In this document: positions 17,952 through 25,682 of the stretch, in pieces
How positions within the stretch are numbered: the stretch's first letter is position 1
Layout of the letters: the number at the start of each line of letters is the position of its first letter
Notes under the pieces: model-generated
The model's database searches: none
What the model saw: only the letters and a program-made list of their open reading frames with translations
Told to the model about the DNA's origin: nothing
Position numbers and translations under genes: made by a program
Assembly (NCBI GenBank): GCA_002689345.1
Contig: NZFU01000053.1
Location: 1-40,394 of the forward strand
Direction: 5' to 3'
Length of the DNA stretch: 40,394 nt
Source of the DNA: Methanobacteriota archaeon
GTDB lineage: Archaea > Thermoplasmatota > Poseidoniia > Poseidoniales > Poseidoniaceae

Positions 17952-19622
17952 ATGGAGTGGGAGCCGGACCAATCGATATTGGACCTAATTCGTCATCTTG
18001 CACTGCAAAACAGTTTGCAATATGCCGGGAAAGGTCAAGCCGGCTCAGTGATTAGTCGAATCATGGGTAATCGTGCTGATTTAAGGCAACATGGTAAGCA
18101 CATTGCGCCAATGGTTGCAAAAGCGGTTAACGATGCAAATGCGATGGCTGAATCAGATGGCTTAGATGCAATTAATGCAATTTTAGAGGCAGAGGCACCT
18201 GAACTATTGGAGAGGAAAGTTCAGACTCGACGTGAAGGTTTACCGGAATTGCCAAATTTGAATGATAGAAAACCTGTACTTCGCTTTGCTCCAAACCCAA
18301 ATGGTCCACTATCGTTTGGCCATTCACGAGGATTAGTAATCAATGGCCAATATGCTAAGGATTTGAATGGTGAGTTAATTCTGCGTTTTGATGATACGGA
18401 TACAACCGTTAAACCACCTATGATGGAGGCTTACCAATCCATACCCATTCAACAGGAGTGGTTGTGTGGTTTTCCGGCTCATCGCATAGTTGTAGCAAGT
18501 GAAAGGATGGAGCATTATCACGATCATGCAAAACAAATGCTAGAAGGTGGATTTGGATATGTTTGTACCTGTTCAGCCGAAGATTTCCGAGAACATAGAG
18601 TGGCTAAGACTGAATGTCCTTGCCGTAATAATGAAATTTCTACAAACTTAGAAGGATGGCAGCAAATGAATGACCCTGATGGCTATCAGCCTGGTGATGC
18701 AGTACTACGTGTAAAAACAGATATGACTCTCAAAAACCCAGCCCTAAGGGACTGGCCTGCTGCTAGAATTCAAACCAACCCACACCCTAGAGTTGGAAAT
18801 AGATGGCGGGTTTGGCCATTACTTGATTTCCAATCTGCTGTTGAAGATCACTTACAAGGTGTGACTCACATTATTCGTGGAAAGGATTTAATGGACTCCA
18901 CTCGAAAGCAAACATTGCTCTACAAACACTTTGGATGGGAATATCCTGAAACAATTTACTGGGGACGAGTTAAAGTTCATGAATTCGGAGCATTTTCAAC
19001 ATCACAAATGAAAAAGGACATTGCTGAAGGACTTTACAGTGATTGGAATGACCCCCGATTGCCAACTCTTTCGGCCCTTTCAAGAAGAGGTATCCAGCCA
19101 GAATCGCTACGCTCATTTTGGATAGAGTTAGGGCTAACTCAGAAAGACATTGCAGTACCACTGTCCACACTGTATTCGCACAATACAAAGAAAATTGACC
19201 CAAGGGCACCGAGATTGGCATTCGTTCGAAACGCATTCCCTATTGTTCTGAATGGAAATTTCCCTAGAACTGGAGAAATCCAATCTCACTCTGATACAGA
19301 AATGGCACCAAGAAATTACTCAATTGATGAAGGTGTTTGGATTGAGCAGGATGATTCAGGTAAGCCTATTCGTTTGAAAGATCTATGTGATATTGATGAA
19401 AATGGAAATGTCGAGAGTATTGACAGAAGTGACAAACGTAGTGTTGTGCATTGGGTTGCGAAAGGAAAGCCATCTAAACTCACTATAGCATCTGGTCAAG
19501 ACCTGAAAACAGTCGAAGGGATTTTGGAAGACCACACACATCCAGTTGGAACGATTGTCCAATTAGAAAGAATTGGATATGCCATCGTTGAAGATGATGG
19601 ATTACTTATGGTCCACGACTGA
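17952..19622 (+). CDS. gltX: Glutamyl-tRNA synthetase, archaeal type
   Basis: The 556-residue protein matches archaeal GluRS/GlnRS-type class I synthetases: a helical N-terminal region, RFAPNPNGPLSFGHSRG (110-127) at the HIGH site, RFDDTD, the archaeal Cys-rich insert YVCTCSAEDF...ECPCR, and SDWNDPRLPTLSALSRRGI after the KMSKS loop. The class I motifs are altered: HIGH reads SFGH (S121) and the loop reads STSQ (Q352), where archaeal homologues generally have STSK. ATG 17952 was chosen; the open frame upstream lies inside rnhB. It charges tRNA-Glu and, in archaea, also tRNA-Gln for later amidation. The stop is overlapped by 17 bases by the convergent small gene. Confidence 0.93.
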   Translation: MEWEPDQSILDLIRHLALQNSLQYAGKGQAGSVISRIMGNRADLRQHGKHIAPMVAKAVNDANAMAESDGLDAINAILEAEAPELLERKVQTRREGLPELPNLNDRKPVLRFAPNPNGPLSFGHSRGLVINGQYAKDLNGELILRFDDTDTTVKPPMMEAYQSIPIQQEWLCGFPAHRIVVASERMEHYHDHAKQMLEGGFGYVCTCSAEDFREHRVAKTECPCRNNEISTNLEGWQQMNDPDGYQPGDAVLRVKTDMTLKNPALRDWPAARIQTNPHPRVGNRWRVWPLLDFQSAVEDHLQGVTHIIRGKDLMDSTRKQTLLYKHFGWEYPETIYWGRVKVHEFGAFSTSQMKKDIAEGLYSDWNDPRLPTLSALSRRGIQPESLRSFWIELGLTQKDIAVPLSTLYSHNTKKIDPRAPRLAFVRNAFPIVLNGNFPRTGEIQSHSDTEMAPRNYSIDEGVWIEQDDSGKPIRLKDLCDIDENGNVESIDRSDKRSVVHWVAKGKPSKLTIASGQDLKTVEGILEDHTHPVGTIVQLERIGYAIVEDDGLLMVHD

Positions 19623-19872
19623 GGAATACCGGTTCACCATCATCTGTCATAATGACAAACTTAGGGCGCCATTTTTGGTTCATTTGTGGAGTTGGGTCAA
19701 CCAATATATCCAACTCACAGGCATTCCCGCAATTTCCTTTACGCTCAAGATGCTGCTCGGTCAAAACACCAAGTATGGTTTCAGAACCCCAAACGACTAA
19801 CGCATCGACTGATTTTAGCCTCGATTTAGCTTCCTCAAGCGAATCTTCAGCACCGATTGTAGAGAATTCCAT
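19606..19872 (-). CDS. Small hypothetical protein
   Basis: I do not recognise this 88-residue protein. The start at ATG 19872 follows GAGGTG by a single base; an in-frame GTG at 19881 is the alternative. The sequence begins MEFSTIGAEDSLEEAKSRL, continues with a hydrophobic strand-like VDALVVWGSETILGVL and contains CGNAC, ending KFVIMTDDGEPVFL. It looks like a small alpha/beta fold. It fills the otherwise gene-free 250 bases between gltX and the next gene and overlaps the gltX end by 17 bases. It is divergent from the gene at 19947, whose start has the same GAGGTG context. Moderate confidence that it is translated. Confidence 0.55.
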   Translation of the reverse strand: MEFSTIGAEDSLEEAKSRLKSVDALVVWGSETILGVLTEQHLERKGNCGNACELDILVDPTPQMNQKWRPKFVIMTDDGEPVFLSRGP

Positions 19873-19946
19873 ACACCTCACTACTTGGGAAGGTCCATCA
19901 ATTATACCATAGGTGGATTCAAGACTGTTGGCGTGTACGAGGTGTC

Positions 19947-20297
19947 ATGGCAATCGAGCGTCTACTGACTGGCAGCATCGGAACTCAGGTGAAAGAACTG
20001 ATGGCAACAGAAGATATTATGATCGAAGCTGTTCGTGATTTAGTAAAGGATGAAATCAAAGCATACATCCGTGCAAAGGTCGAAGCAGACCAAGAATTAA
20101 AGGATGAATTAAAAGAGTCAATCACCTATTATTTCAATGCAAAAGCACGTTCTGTTTACGCTGAATTAAAGGCTAGTAGAGCCGCTGCAAAATTAGGTCT
20201 GCGAATTCTACCAGACGACCTTCAAGGTGAAGTTGGAGAAGCTTTGGTAGGATTATTCGAAAAGGAACTCGGCAATCTTCTAGAGAAGGCACTTTGA
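19947..20297 (+). CDS. Small helical hypothetical protein
   Basis: The 116-residue product is predicted almost wholly alpha-helical and highly charged (VKDEIKAYIRAKVEADQEL and similar heptad-like stretches), without membrane segments. I cannot assign a family. The start is supported by GAGGTG 2 bases before ATG 19947. ATTATACCAT about 40 bases upstream is a possible promoter element. The TGA stop is the first arm of a hairpin nearly identical to the one after the GAPDH gene. A cytoplasmic oligomer or adaptor is a guess from composition only. Confidence 0.72.
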   Translation: MAIERLLTGSIGTQVKELMATEDIMIEAVRDLVKDEIKAYIRAKVEADQELKDELKESITYYFNAKARSVYAELKASRAAAKLGLRILPDDLQGEVGEALVGLFEKELGNLLEKAL

Positions 20298-20312
20298 GCC
20301 CCATAGGGCTCA
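20295..20312 (+). terminator. Stop-codon-embedded hairpin (copy 2)
   Basis: TGAGCCCCATAGGGCTCA forms a 7-bp perfect stem with loop CATA. Its first TGA is the stop codon of the 116-residue gene. It differs from the element at 7548-7564 by a single inserted C, and both are followed by a nearby TTAGGC. A terminator or 3'-end signal is inferred. Confidence 0.5.
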
Positions 20313-20369
20313 TTAGGCCACAGTTTTGAATAGGGTAATGCTTGCAGAGTCGTTTAGGTGAATCCACCT

Positions 20370-22400
20370 ATGCGCACAATTCGTCCACTTTTATTGTGTG
20401 TTATCCTACTATTTTCCTGCACACCTGCCTATGAAGCTCAGGCTGAGACTGTAGAGATTTGTTGTGATTCCGGGCCTGTGGAATTGCATTTGCTTGGCCC
20501 AGCGAGTTCAGGTACCATGTCACCATTTGATGCCGAATTAAATGCTGAATCTGAAGAGGTCACAATTTCTGATGCTATTGCACAGCAACAAGAGATTGCG
20601 GTTTGGAAAATTAATCCTGCGTGGTCAGGAACTTATCCATCATCCACCTGGGAGTTTTCAATCGAATATGAAGTAGCAAATGCAGGTGGTGCACAAATCA
20701 ATGCATCGGTATCTGTGGAGATCAGTGGAGAAACTTTCATTGGAACAACCGACCAATCTAATTCATTCTTACCTGCGGGAAGTGGAAAATTAAGTATTGA
20801 TATCAATGTTGAAGCTGGCTCAATTCCTTCATCAACCGAAATCAGTGTCACACTTCTAGCACAGACAGTTGTGTTTAGCGTACCTGGAACAGATGCTGGA
20901 TTGACATTTAATTGGGGAGGAGTTGATGATGACTCGACAATTATGGCAGATATTCCTATTGTCGACCTATTGATTGATGAACCAACATCGGAAGGAATGG
21001 ATGTCTATGTCTCCATGGTTGTCGCTTCACCATTTGGACAAATGACAGCAGCGCATGCTAATAGTCTTGAATTACGAGTCAACAATGGTGTAGTCACAGG
21101 AGACCCTATCGAAACGAGCAGTGGACAATTTGTACGCCTAACTTGGACATGGAGAGCAGTTGTCGAGGGTGAGCAAAATATCACTGTTGAAGGAAGCATA
21201 CAAGTTCAGTCAGGCACCCCTACACTTTCAGGTAGCACTGAATTTACAATCAGTACATTTGATGATGGCAATGATGGAGGCGGGACATTTTATCCCACAG
21301 AAGAACCGCTGAGAACGGATGGAGGGGGGTCTCCATTAATTGTCAATATGGAACTGAATCTCAACAATACAATGCAAGATGGTGACCAATATCTCACGCT
21401 TGAACGGACAATCGAATTGACTGTCGACGAGGAAATAGCCTATTGGATGAGATGGGGAATGGACAACATTGGTAATGAAGACCCTAGCCTAACCACATCT
21501 CTAAGAATTTTTAATTCAGGAATGGTTAGTGAAGATGACAGAAGAAACAGAGTAATCGACGATGTCGAAAAGAGTGAATTCGAAAACCAAATGGTTAACT
21601 TAGCTGTAACCTACATGAACGAAGGAATGGCTTTAGAATTAGAAGAGCTAATCGGTAATGATGTTATGAATTTGGAAAAAATCTCATTCTCAGTTGATTT
21701 ATTAGGCGAGGATAAAGTAACACCTCACCCTCTAACTTTGACCATTAAAACTGAAGAAATCTTAGGCGGTAATAACCTAACTACTTTGGTTAGAAATTTC
21801 GTAATTGTCCAGCCGTCTCCGATTTGGTCAGGTATTGATTTGAAAATAATGATCGAAACCGGAATCATGGCTAGTCTAACTGGTGCCTCGATTGGAGGAG
21901 ATGATTCTTTGGAATTCACACATAGAAGAACTCCATTTGGTGAATCGATTGAAATCAATGCCCAAAATCTAGAGCCTGGAGCTACATTCTCATTCACTGC
22001 AATGCCCACCAATAATCCACTAAACGCTCCATTGAGTTTGACATTAATCACACTGGGCATTTTGGCAGGAGGATTCTGGTTCGCTATGCGTCTTACTAAG
22101 AAAAAGAGGCGAAGTGCTCTGTGGATTGAAATGGTTTTGATTCCTGTAGTCTTACTTACATTGTACTTAGCATACCCTCCTTTTACTGTAGGAGTAATTG
22201 CTGCAACTGCGGTAACTATGTGGATTATTACCGCTATTGCAAGCCCACGAAGAAAGGGCCTAGCCGTTGATAAAATTGAAACTACATTCCCGATTATTGA
22301 ATGTCCTGCATGCAGCACACCTAATCCAATCACTACTGATGAGCGTCCTTTCCGAATGCCATGTAGTGGATGTGGCCGAGTGTTGAAAATTGTCGAGTGA
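20370..22400 (+). CDS. Exported membrane protein with C-terminal zinc ribbon
   Basis: The 676-residue product begins with a signal peptide (MRTIRPLLLCVILLFSC...AEA). A long beta-rich outer region (about 25-555) follows, then membrane helices at about 560-580 and at 595-635 in two spans. The C-terminal soluble part carries CPAC (C645, C648) and CSGC (C665, C668), a treble or ribbon zinc site expected in the cytoplasm. ATG 20370 is preceded by AGGTGA 8 bases upstream; a GTG at 20358 is less likely. I recognise no named family for the outer domain. The gene ends directly against the convergent RecJ-like gene, whose stop begins at 22401. Zinc ribbon and topology suggest a sensor or adaptor role, but this is inference. 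Confidence 0.8.
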   Translation: MRTIRPLLLCVILLFSCTPAYEAQAETVEICCDSGPVELHLLGPASSGTMSPFDAELNAESEEVTISDAIAQQQEIAVWKINPAWSGTYPSSTWEFSIEYEVANAGGAQINASVSVEISGETFIGTTDQSNSFLPAGSGKLSIDINVEAGSIPSSTEISVTLLAQTVVFSVPGTDAGLTFNWGGVDDDSTIMADIPIVDLLIDEPTSEGMDVYVSMVVASPFGQMTAAHANSLELRVNNGVVTGDPIETSSGQFVRLTWTWRAVVEGEQNITVEGSIQVQSGTPTLSGSTEFTISTFDDGNDGGGTFYPTEEPLRTDGGGSPLIVNMELNLNNTMQDGDQYLTLERTIELTVDEEIAYWMRWGMDNIGNEDPSLTTSLRIFNSGMVSEDDRRNRVIDDVEKSEFENQMVNLAVTYMNEGMALELEELIGNDVMNLEKISFSVDLLGEDKVTPHPLTLTIKTEEILGGNNLTTLVRNFVIVQPSPIWSGIDLKIMIETGIMASLTGASIGGDDSLEFTHRRTPFGESIEINAQNLEPGATFSFTAMPTNNPLNAPLSLTLITLGILAGGFWFAMRLTKKKRRSALWIEMVLIPVVLLTLYLAYPPFTVGVIAATAVTMWIITAIASPRRKGLAVDKIETTFPIIECPACSTPNPITTDERPFRMPCSGCGRVLKIVE

Positions 22401-23294
22401 TTACAAATGGCCACTAACTATTAGTGAGTCTGCAATGCTACTAGCGTGAACTCTAGCATCGTCAATATCATCTGGCCAATCATTTCCAGCAAGGTGTAAC
22501 TGACTGGCAATATCAACTTCATTACCTGGAATCATAACCCTATGCCAAATTAATTCTTCGAGCCTCATGGTAGAAATTCCGTCCAATCTTAAAGTTGGTA
22601 ATACAAGTTCACTAATTGCTGAACTTCTTTCATCGACATCCATTGTAGGCCATCCTTTAGCTAGCCTCTTGAGCATTCTCTGTGATAATCCAGGAACTAT
22701 GTCTACCACAGGAGATGGCACCTCAGGTAGTGGACAGATGTCGATTGAACCCTCTGCATCCAAATGGTCTCGAAGTAGGGACATTACTGGGTCGTAGTTC
22801 GCATCAATACCTTGACGCAGCCAACAGCCGGAAATTGTCATGGAACGTTGTTTCCTTACCCTTGAACCTTCAGGTGCAAGCATCGATGAAATTGCTGCAC
22901 ATAATGCAACACATTCAACCGCTCCATGATGATCATTTTTTGATGACTCCAATTTGATTAGTACAGATAGTGGTGAAATATGAATATAATTTTCAGTTAT
23001 CTCCAAAGTAGATTTAGAATCCTGAAAAGGGTCGATATGAATGATTAACCCGTCAACCTCAGGTAATTCATGAACATGGTCTCGCCCAGTATGCTTTCTA
23101 GGAGGTAAGACTCTGCGACGATAGTGTAGAGCATTATCCAAAAAAGCGGCTTCTAGTTGCGCAAGAGCAAGAACACCTTCGATATCGGCAGGCGCCATTA
23201 ACTGAACCAATTTAGCCGATGAAATCTTGTCGACAATATCCGCTAACTGCTCTTCGATTGAAGAAAAAATCGGCGATTGTAGCAGATTGTTCAA
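22401..23294 (-). CDS. Degenerate RecJ/Cdc45-like (DHH-superfamily) protein
   Basis: The 297-residue protein has VQLMAPADIEGVLALAQLEAAF at about 30-51, aligning with the DADG strand-loop-helix (VxSHxDADGxxSAxxL) of archaeal RecJ-like nucleases. No DHH motif is visible; the corresponding region reads LIIHIDPFQDSKS. It is shorter than typical archaeal RecJ/GAN proteins of 450 or more residues. It lies directly downstream of rps15, a pairing I recall for archaeal RecJ-like genes. A non-catalytic Cdc45-like replication partner is a reasonable inference. The start is TTG 23294, supported by AAGGTGAG 3-4 bases upstream. Family assignment is moderate. Confidence 0.55.
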   Translation of the reverse strand: MNNLLQSPIFSSIEEQLADIVDKISSAKLVQLMAPADIEGVLALAQLEAAFLDNALHYRRRVLPPRKHTGRDHVHELPEVDGLIIHIDPFQDSKSTLEITENYIHISPLSVLIKLESSKNDHHGAVECVALCAAISSMLAPEGSRVRKQRSMTISGCWLRQGIDANYDPVMSLLRDHLDAEGSIDICPLPEVPSPVVDIVPGLSQRMLKRLAKGWPTMDVDERSSAISELVLPTLRLDGISTMRLEELIWHRVMIPGNEVDIASQLHLAGNDWPDDIDDARVHASSIADSLIVSGHL

Positions 23295-23349
23295 CGACTC
23301 ACCTTACCTAGACACCTGGTAGGTAGTTCATCAAGTTGAGTGTGTAGTA

Positions 23350-23811
23350 TCACTCAACCATCAAGCGAAGTTGGTCACGCTTGTACTTCCAATCAGAAGC
23401 TAGGCGACCTTCGCCGATGTAATACTTAGCAAGGCGACGAATCTTAGCCTCAGTAAGTTCAAGAGAACGCTTGTTGTGAATGTCTTTGTGGTTTCCAGAA
23501 CCAATGTGCTCGATGATTCCAACAGCCTTGCGCATTAGATTCATCATATCTTCAGGATATGTTCCACCAATGTCATTCTCAGATAGAACAGCAGAGATTC
23601 TCTTACCGTCCAATACTGCGCGTACATCAGGAACTGCGTGCTGATCACGAAGAATTGTTCCAATTGATGCTGATGAATGTCCTGTCTTTCCTAGTTCAAC
23701 AATGAGTGCGGTTACCGCTGCTGCATCAGTGTTTGACCACTCTGGTGCAGATTCATTGTGTGGCTTTGTGGAACCGGACTTACCTTTCCTCTTAGCGTAC
23801 ATACGTGCCAT
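23350..23811 (-). CDS. rps15: Ribosomal protein S15 (archaeal/eukaryotic S15p/S13e)
   Basis: The 153-residue frame starts MARMYAKRKGKSGSTKP, the typical archaeal N-terminus, and continues through LDGKRISAVL and PEDMMNLMRKAV to HKDIHNKRSLELTEAKIRRLAKYY, the conserved 16S rRNA-binding helices. It is longer than bacterial S15 because of the archaeal N-terminal extension. A 39-base upstream extension of the frame was rejected in favour of ATG 23811, which has GGAGG 8 bases before it. It is a component of the small subunit platform. It lies between archaeosine synthase and the RecJ-like gene on the same strand. Confidence 0.96.
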   Translation of the reverse strand: MARMYAKRKGKSGSTKPHNESAPEWSNTDAAAVTALIVELGKTGHSSASIGTILRDQHAVPDVRAVLDGKRISAVLSENDIGGTYPEDMMNLMRKAVGIIEHIGSGNHKDIHNKRSLELTEAKIRRLAKYYIGEGRLASDWKYKRDQLRLMVE

Positions 23812-23819
23812 AATGGATG

Positions 23820-23824
23820 CCTCC
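23820..23824 (-). promoter_or_regulatory. Ribosome binding site of rps15
   Basis: GGAGG sits 8 bases upstream of ATG 23811 on the minus strand. It decides against the longer frame that would begin at 23850. Confidence 0.65.
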
Positions 23825-23883
23825 GAGCATTCCGCCGACCTATCACCCATTCTTAACCGCTACGCATAGACAAAATCTGAGTT

Positions 23884-25617
23884 TCACAGTCTTTGATGCA
23901 TTTTTGCGAGGCGTCCAGGAGTTCCCGACCATTCCCAAGCAGGTGCTGCCGCCCTAGCAGAACCGAGGCACTGAGAGCCTTGCATCACCAGAATATCTTC
24001 TCCAGCCTTTATCGATTCATCATAGGATTCGAGGATTGCAAGATTAACATCCCCTTTCCACTTCAGATTTTCTTTCAGGCTTATCCGCTTGAGCGAGCCT
24101 AGTGAATCCAACATCTCGACACAGGCTTTAGAAATTGAAAATCCACCTCTTTCTGGAGCCCACATTGCAATTTGTTCATTATCTTTCAATATCTTCCAGC
24201 GAGGAAATCTACCTCGGACTTGAACCCCATCTAACCATGAATCATTCAAATGGTGAAATCTTGCAACCGAGCGGAAATTATCGATATTGATTTTTTCACC
24301 ACTACGTCGTTTTACTTGCATATTGTCAAGAACACTTTGCTCGAGTCTTTGGAGAGCTTCATGATTGGTAGATGAAGCGCCCTTTCTTGTATCGATAACT
24401 GGGATGTCGCATTGATATTCCATACCTGAGTGATTAATAATTACCCTGTAGGTATTTTTTGCAACCAAAGAATCGATCATTTTTGTGACTCTATCGATTT
24501 CATCCCTAGTCCAATCTCCAGTTACGGGAATATCATAATGCCCTGCAGGCCAAACTTCTTCTAAATCTCTAGGAACAAGCCCTAGAGGTGAAGTTACAAT
24601 TACTTCATGTGCGGCATTATGATTCATAGCCCTACGAAACGCCTTATGACTTCTTGAGGAAGAATATGGTTTACGCGCAGAACATGGAAGAAGTATGAGA
24701 ACCTCATCTAATCCTTCGGGAGCCTTGTATTCATTAGAAATGAAATCAACCCAATCAAGAATAACTGGATCGTCATGCGATTCCACGCTATGAATACGGA
24801 GCGCCGTGCCTTTACTCACGATTTGTGATAATATTCCATCCGAGCCTGAAATTAATTTGTCATGATTTCTCAAATGTTCCACAAGTCTTGGGCTATTCAG
24901 GGATTGAGATTGAGCCAACTCACGTAATGAATTGCTGGACATTGCAGAACGCACCTCTGCTAGAGCGGTTTTCCAATGGTCAACACCTGGCTCATTTTCC
25001 ATTAGCATCCTTGGTCCATTCCAAGTCAGTACTGCACCATGTGATTCCGCTTGCTTAGAACGTGTTGTATCAAACAAATCTATGCCAAACCAAGAAAGTA
25101 CTGCACAATTATCTGGGCCACCTATACCTGGAGCCCACAGTAATGAACCAGGAAAACGACGTTTGATTACATGTATTGCTTCTACTAGCCTACCTGGTTT
25201 GTTTGCAAGTTGAAGAGCATCTGTAAGCACTACAACATGAGGATTCAAATCTTGGTCTAATAATCCTTCATCATGATTGAGAGATTGCCAAGAAATGGGT
25301 AGTAAGTCGCCCTTTGAGGCCACTTCACCAGCATCTGCTTCATCCAAAGAAGGAGGAAGCACATGGCCTATTGAAGCAGTAAGAACTGGGCCATTCTCCT
25401 CAGACTCCCAAGGTGCAAAAGGTGCTCGAGAATTTAGTGTAATAGTCCTAGGTATTGCTCCGTCACTGGATGTCGAGAATGGAGCCCAAACAACATCCAT
25501 CTCATCATCAGTAATTACCAATCCCGGGGCAAAGGAGGAAGGTGCAGACCTATCTCCTAAACTCCACAATCTAGCAAGTCGATGACGCGCCAAGACTGTG
25601 CGACCTAAGCCTCCCAT
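23884..25617 (-). CDS. arcS: Archaeosine synthase (ArcS / TgtA2)
   Basis: ArcS takes part in converting the preQ0 base at tRNA position 15 to archaeosine (G+), acting after the tRNA-guanine transglycosylase. The 577-residue product shows a TGT-like region (about 1-280), the hallmark LLPCSARKPYSSSRSHKAF at about 309-327, and a C-terminal PUA domain (about 515-577) with GEDILVMQGSQCLGSARAA for tRNA binding. Length and PCSxxKPY motif fit ArcS rather than TgtA. It starts at ATG 25617, divergent from the gene at 25683. No tgtA or QueF-like gene lies in the window. The gene supports an archaeal host. Confidence 0.9.
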   Translation of the reverse strand: MGGLGRTVLARHRLARLWSLGDRSAPSSFAPGLVITDDEMDVVWAPFSTSSDGAIPRTITLNSRAPFAPWESEENGPVLTASIGHVLPPSLDEADAGEVASKGDLLPISWQSLNHDEGLLDQDLNPHVVVLTDALQLANKPGRLVEAIHVIKRRFPGSLLWAPGIGGPDNCAVLSWFGIDLFDTTRSKQAESHGAVLTWNGPRMLMENEPGVDHWKTALAEVRSAMSSNSLRELAQSQSLNSPRLVEHLRNHDKLISGSDGILSQIVSKGTALRIHSVESHDDPVILDWVDFISNEYKAPEGLDEVLILLPCSARKPYSSSRSHKAFRRAMNHNAAHEVIVTSPLGLVPRDLEEVWPAGHYDIPVTGDWTRDEIDRVTKMIDSLVAKNTYRVIINHSGMEYQCDIPVIDTRKGASSTNHEALQRLEQSVLDNMQVKRRSGEKINIDNFRSVARFHHLNDSWLDGVQVRGRFPRWKILKDNEQIAMWAPERGGFSISKACVEMLDSLGSLKRISLKENLKWKGDVNLAILESYDESIKAGEDILVMQGSQCLGSARAAAPAWEWSGTPGRLAKMHQRL

Positions 25618-25682
25618 GAATAGAGGCGGGAAGTACGCTGGTCTTGAATGATTTGAAGGCTGATGAGTTCACCGCACCAAGT

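Noticed and set aside
21725-22414. 229-residue minus-strand open frame
   Set aside because: It is a shadow of the 676-residue membrane protein, which has a signal peptide, membrane helices and a zinc ribbon in the plus frame.
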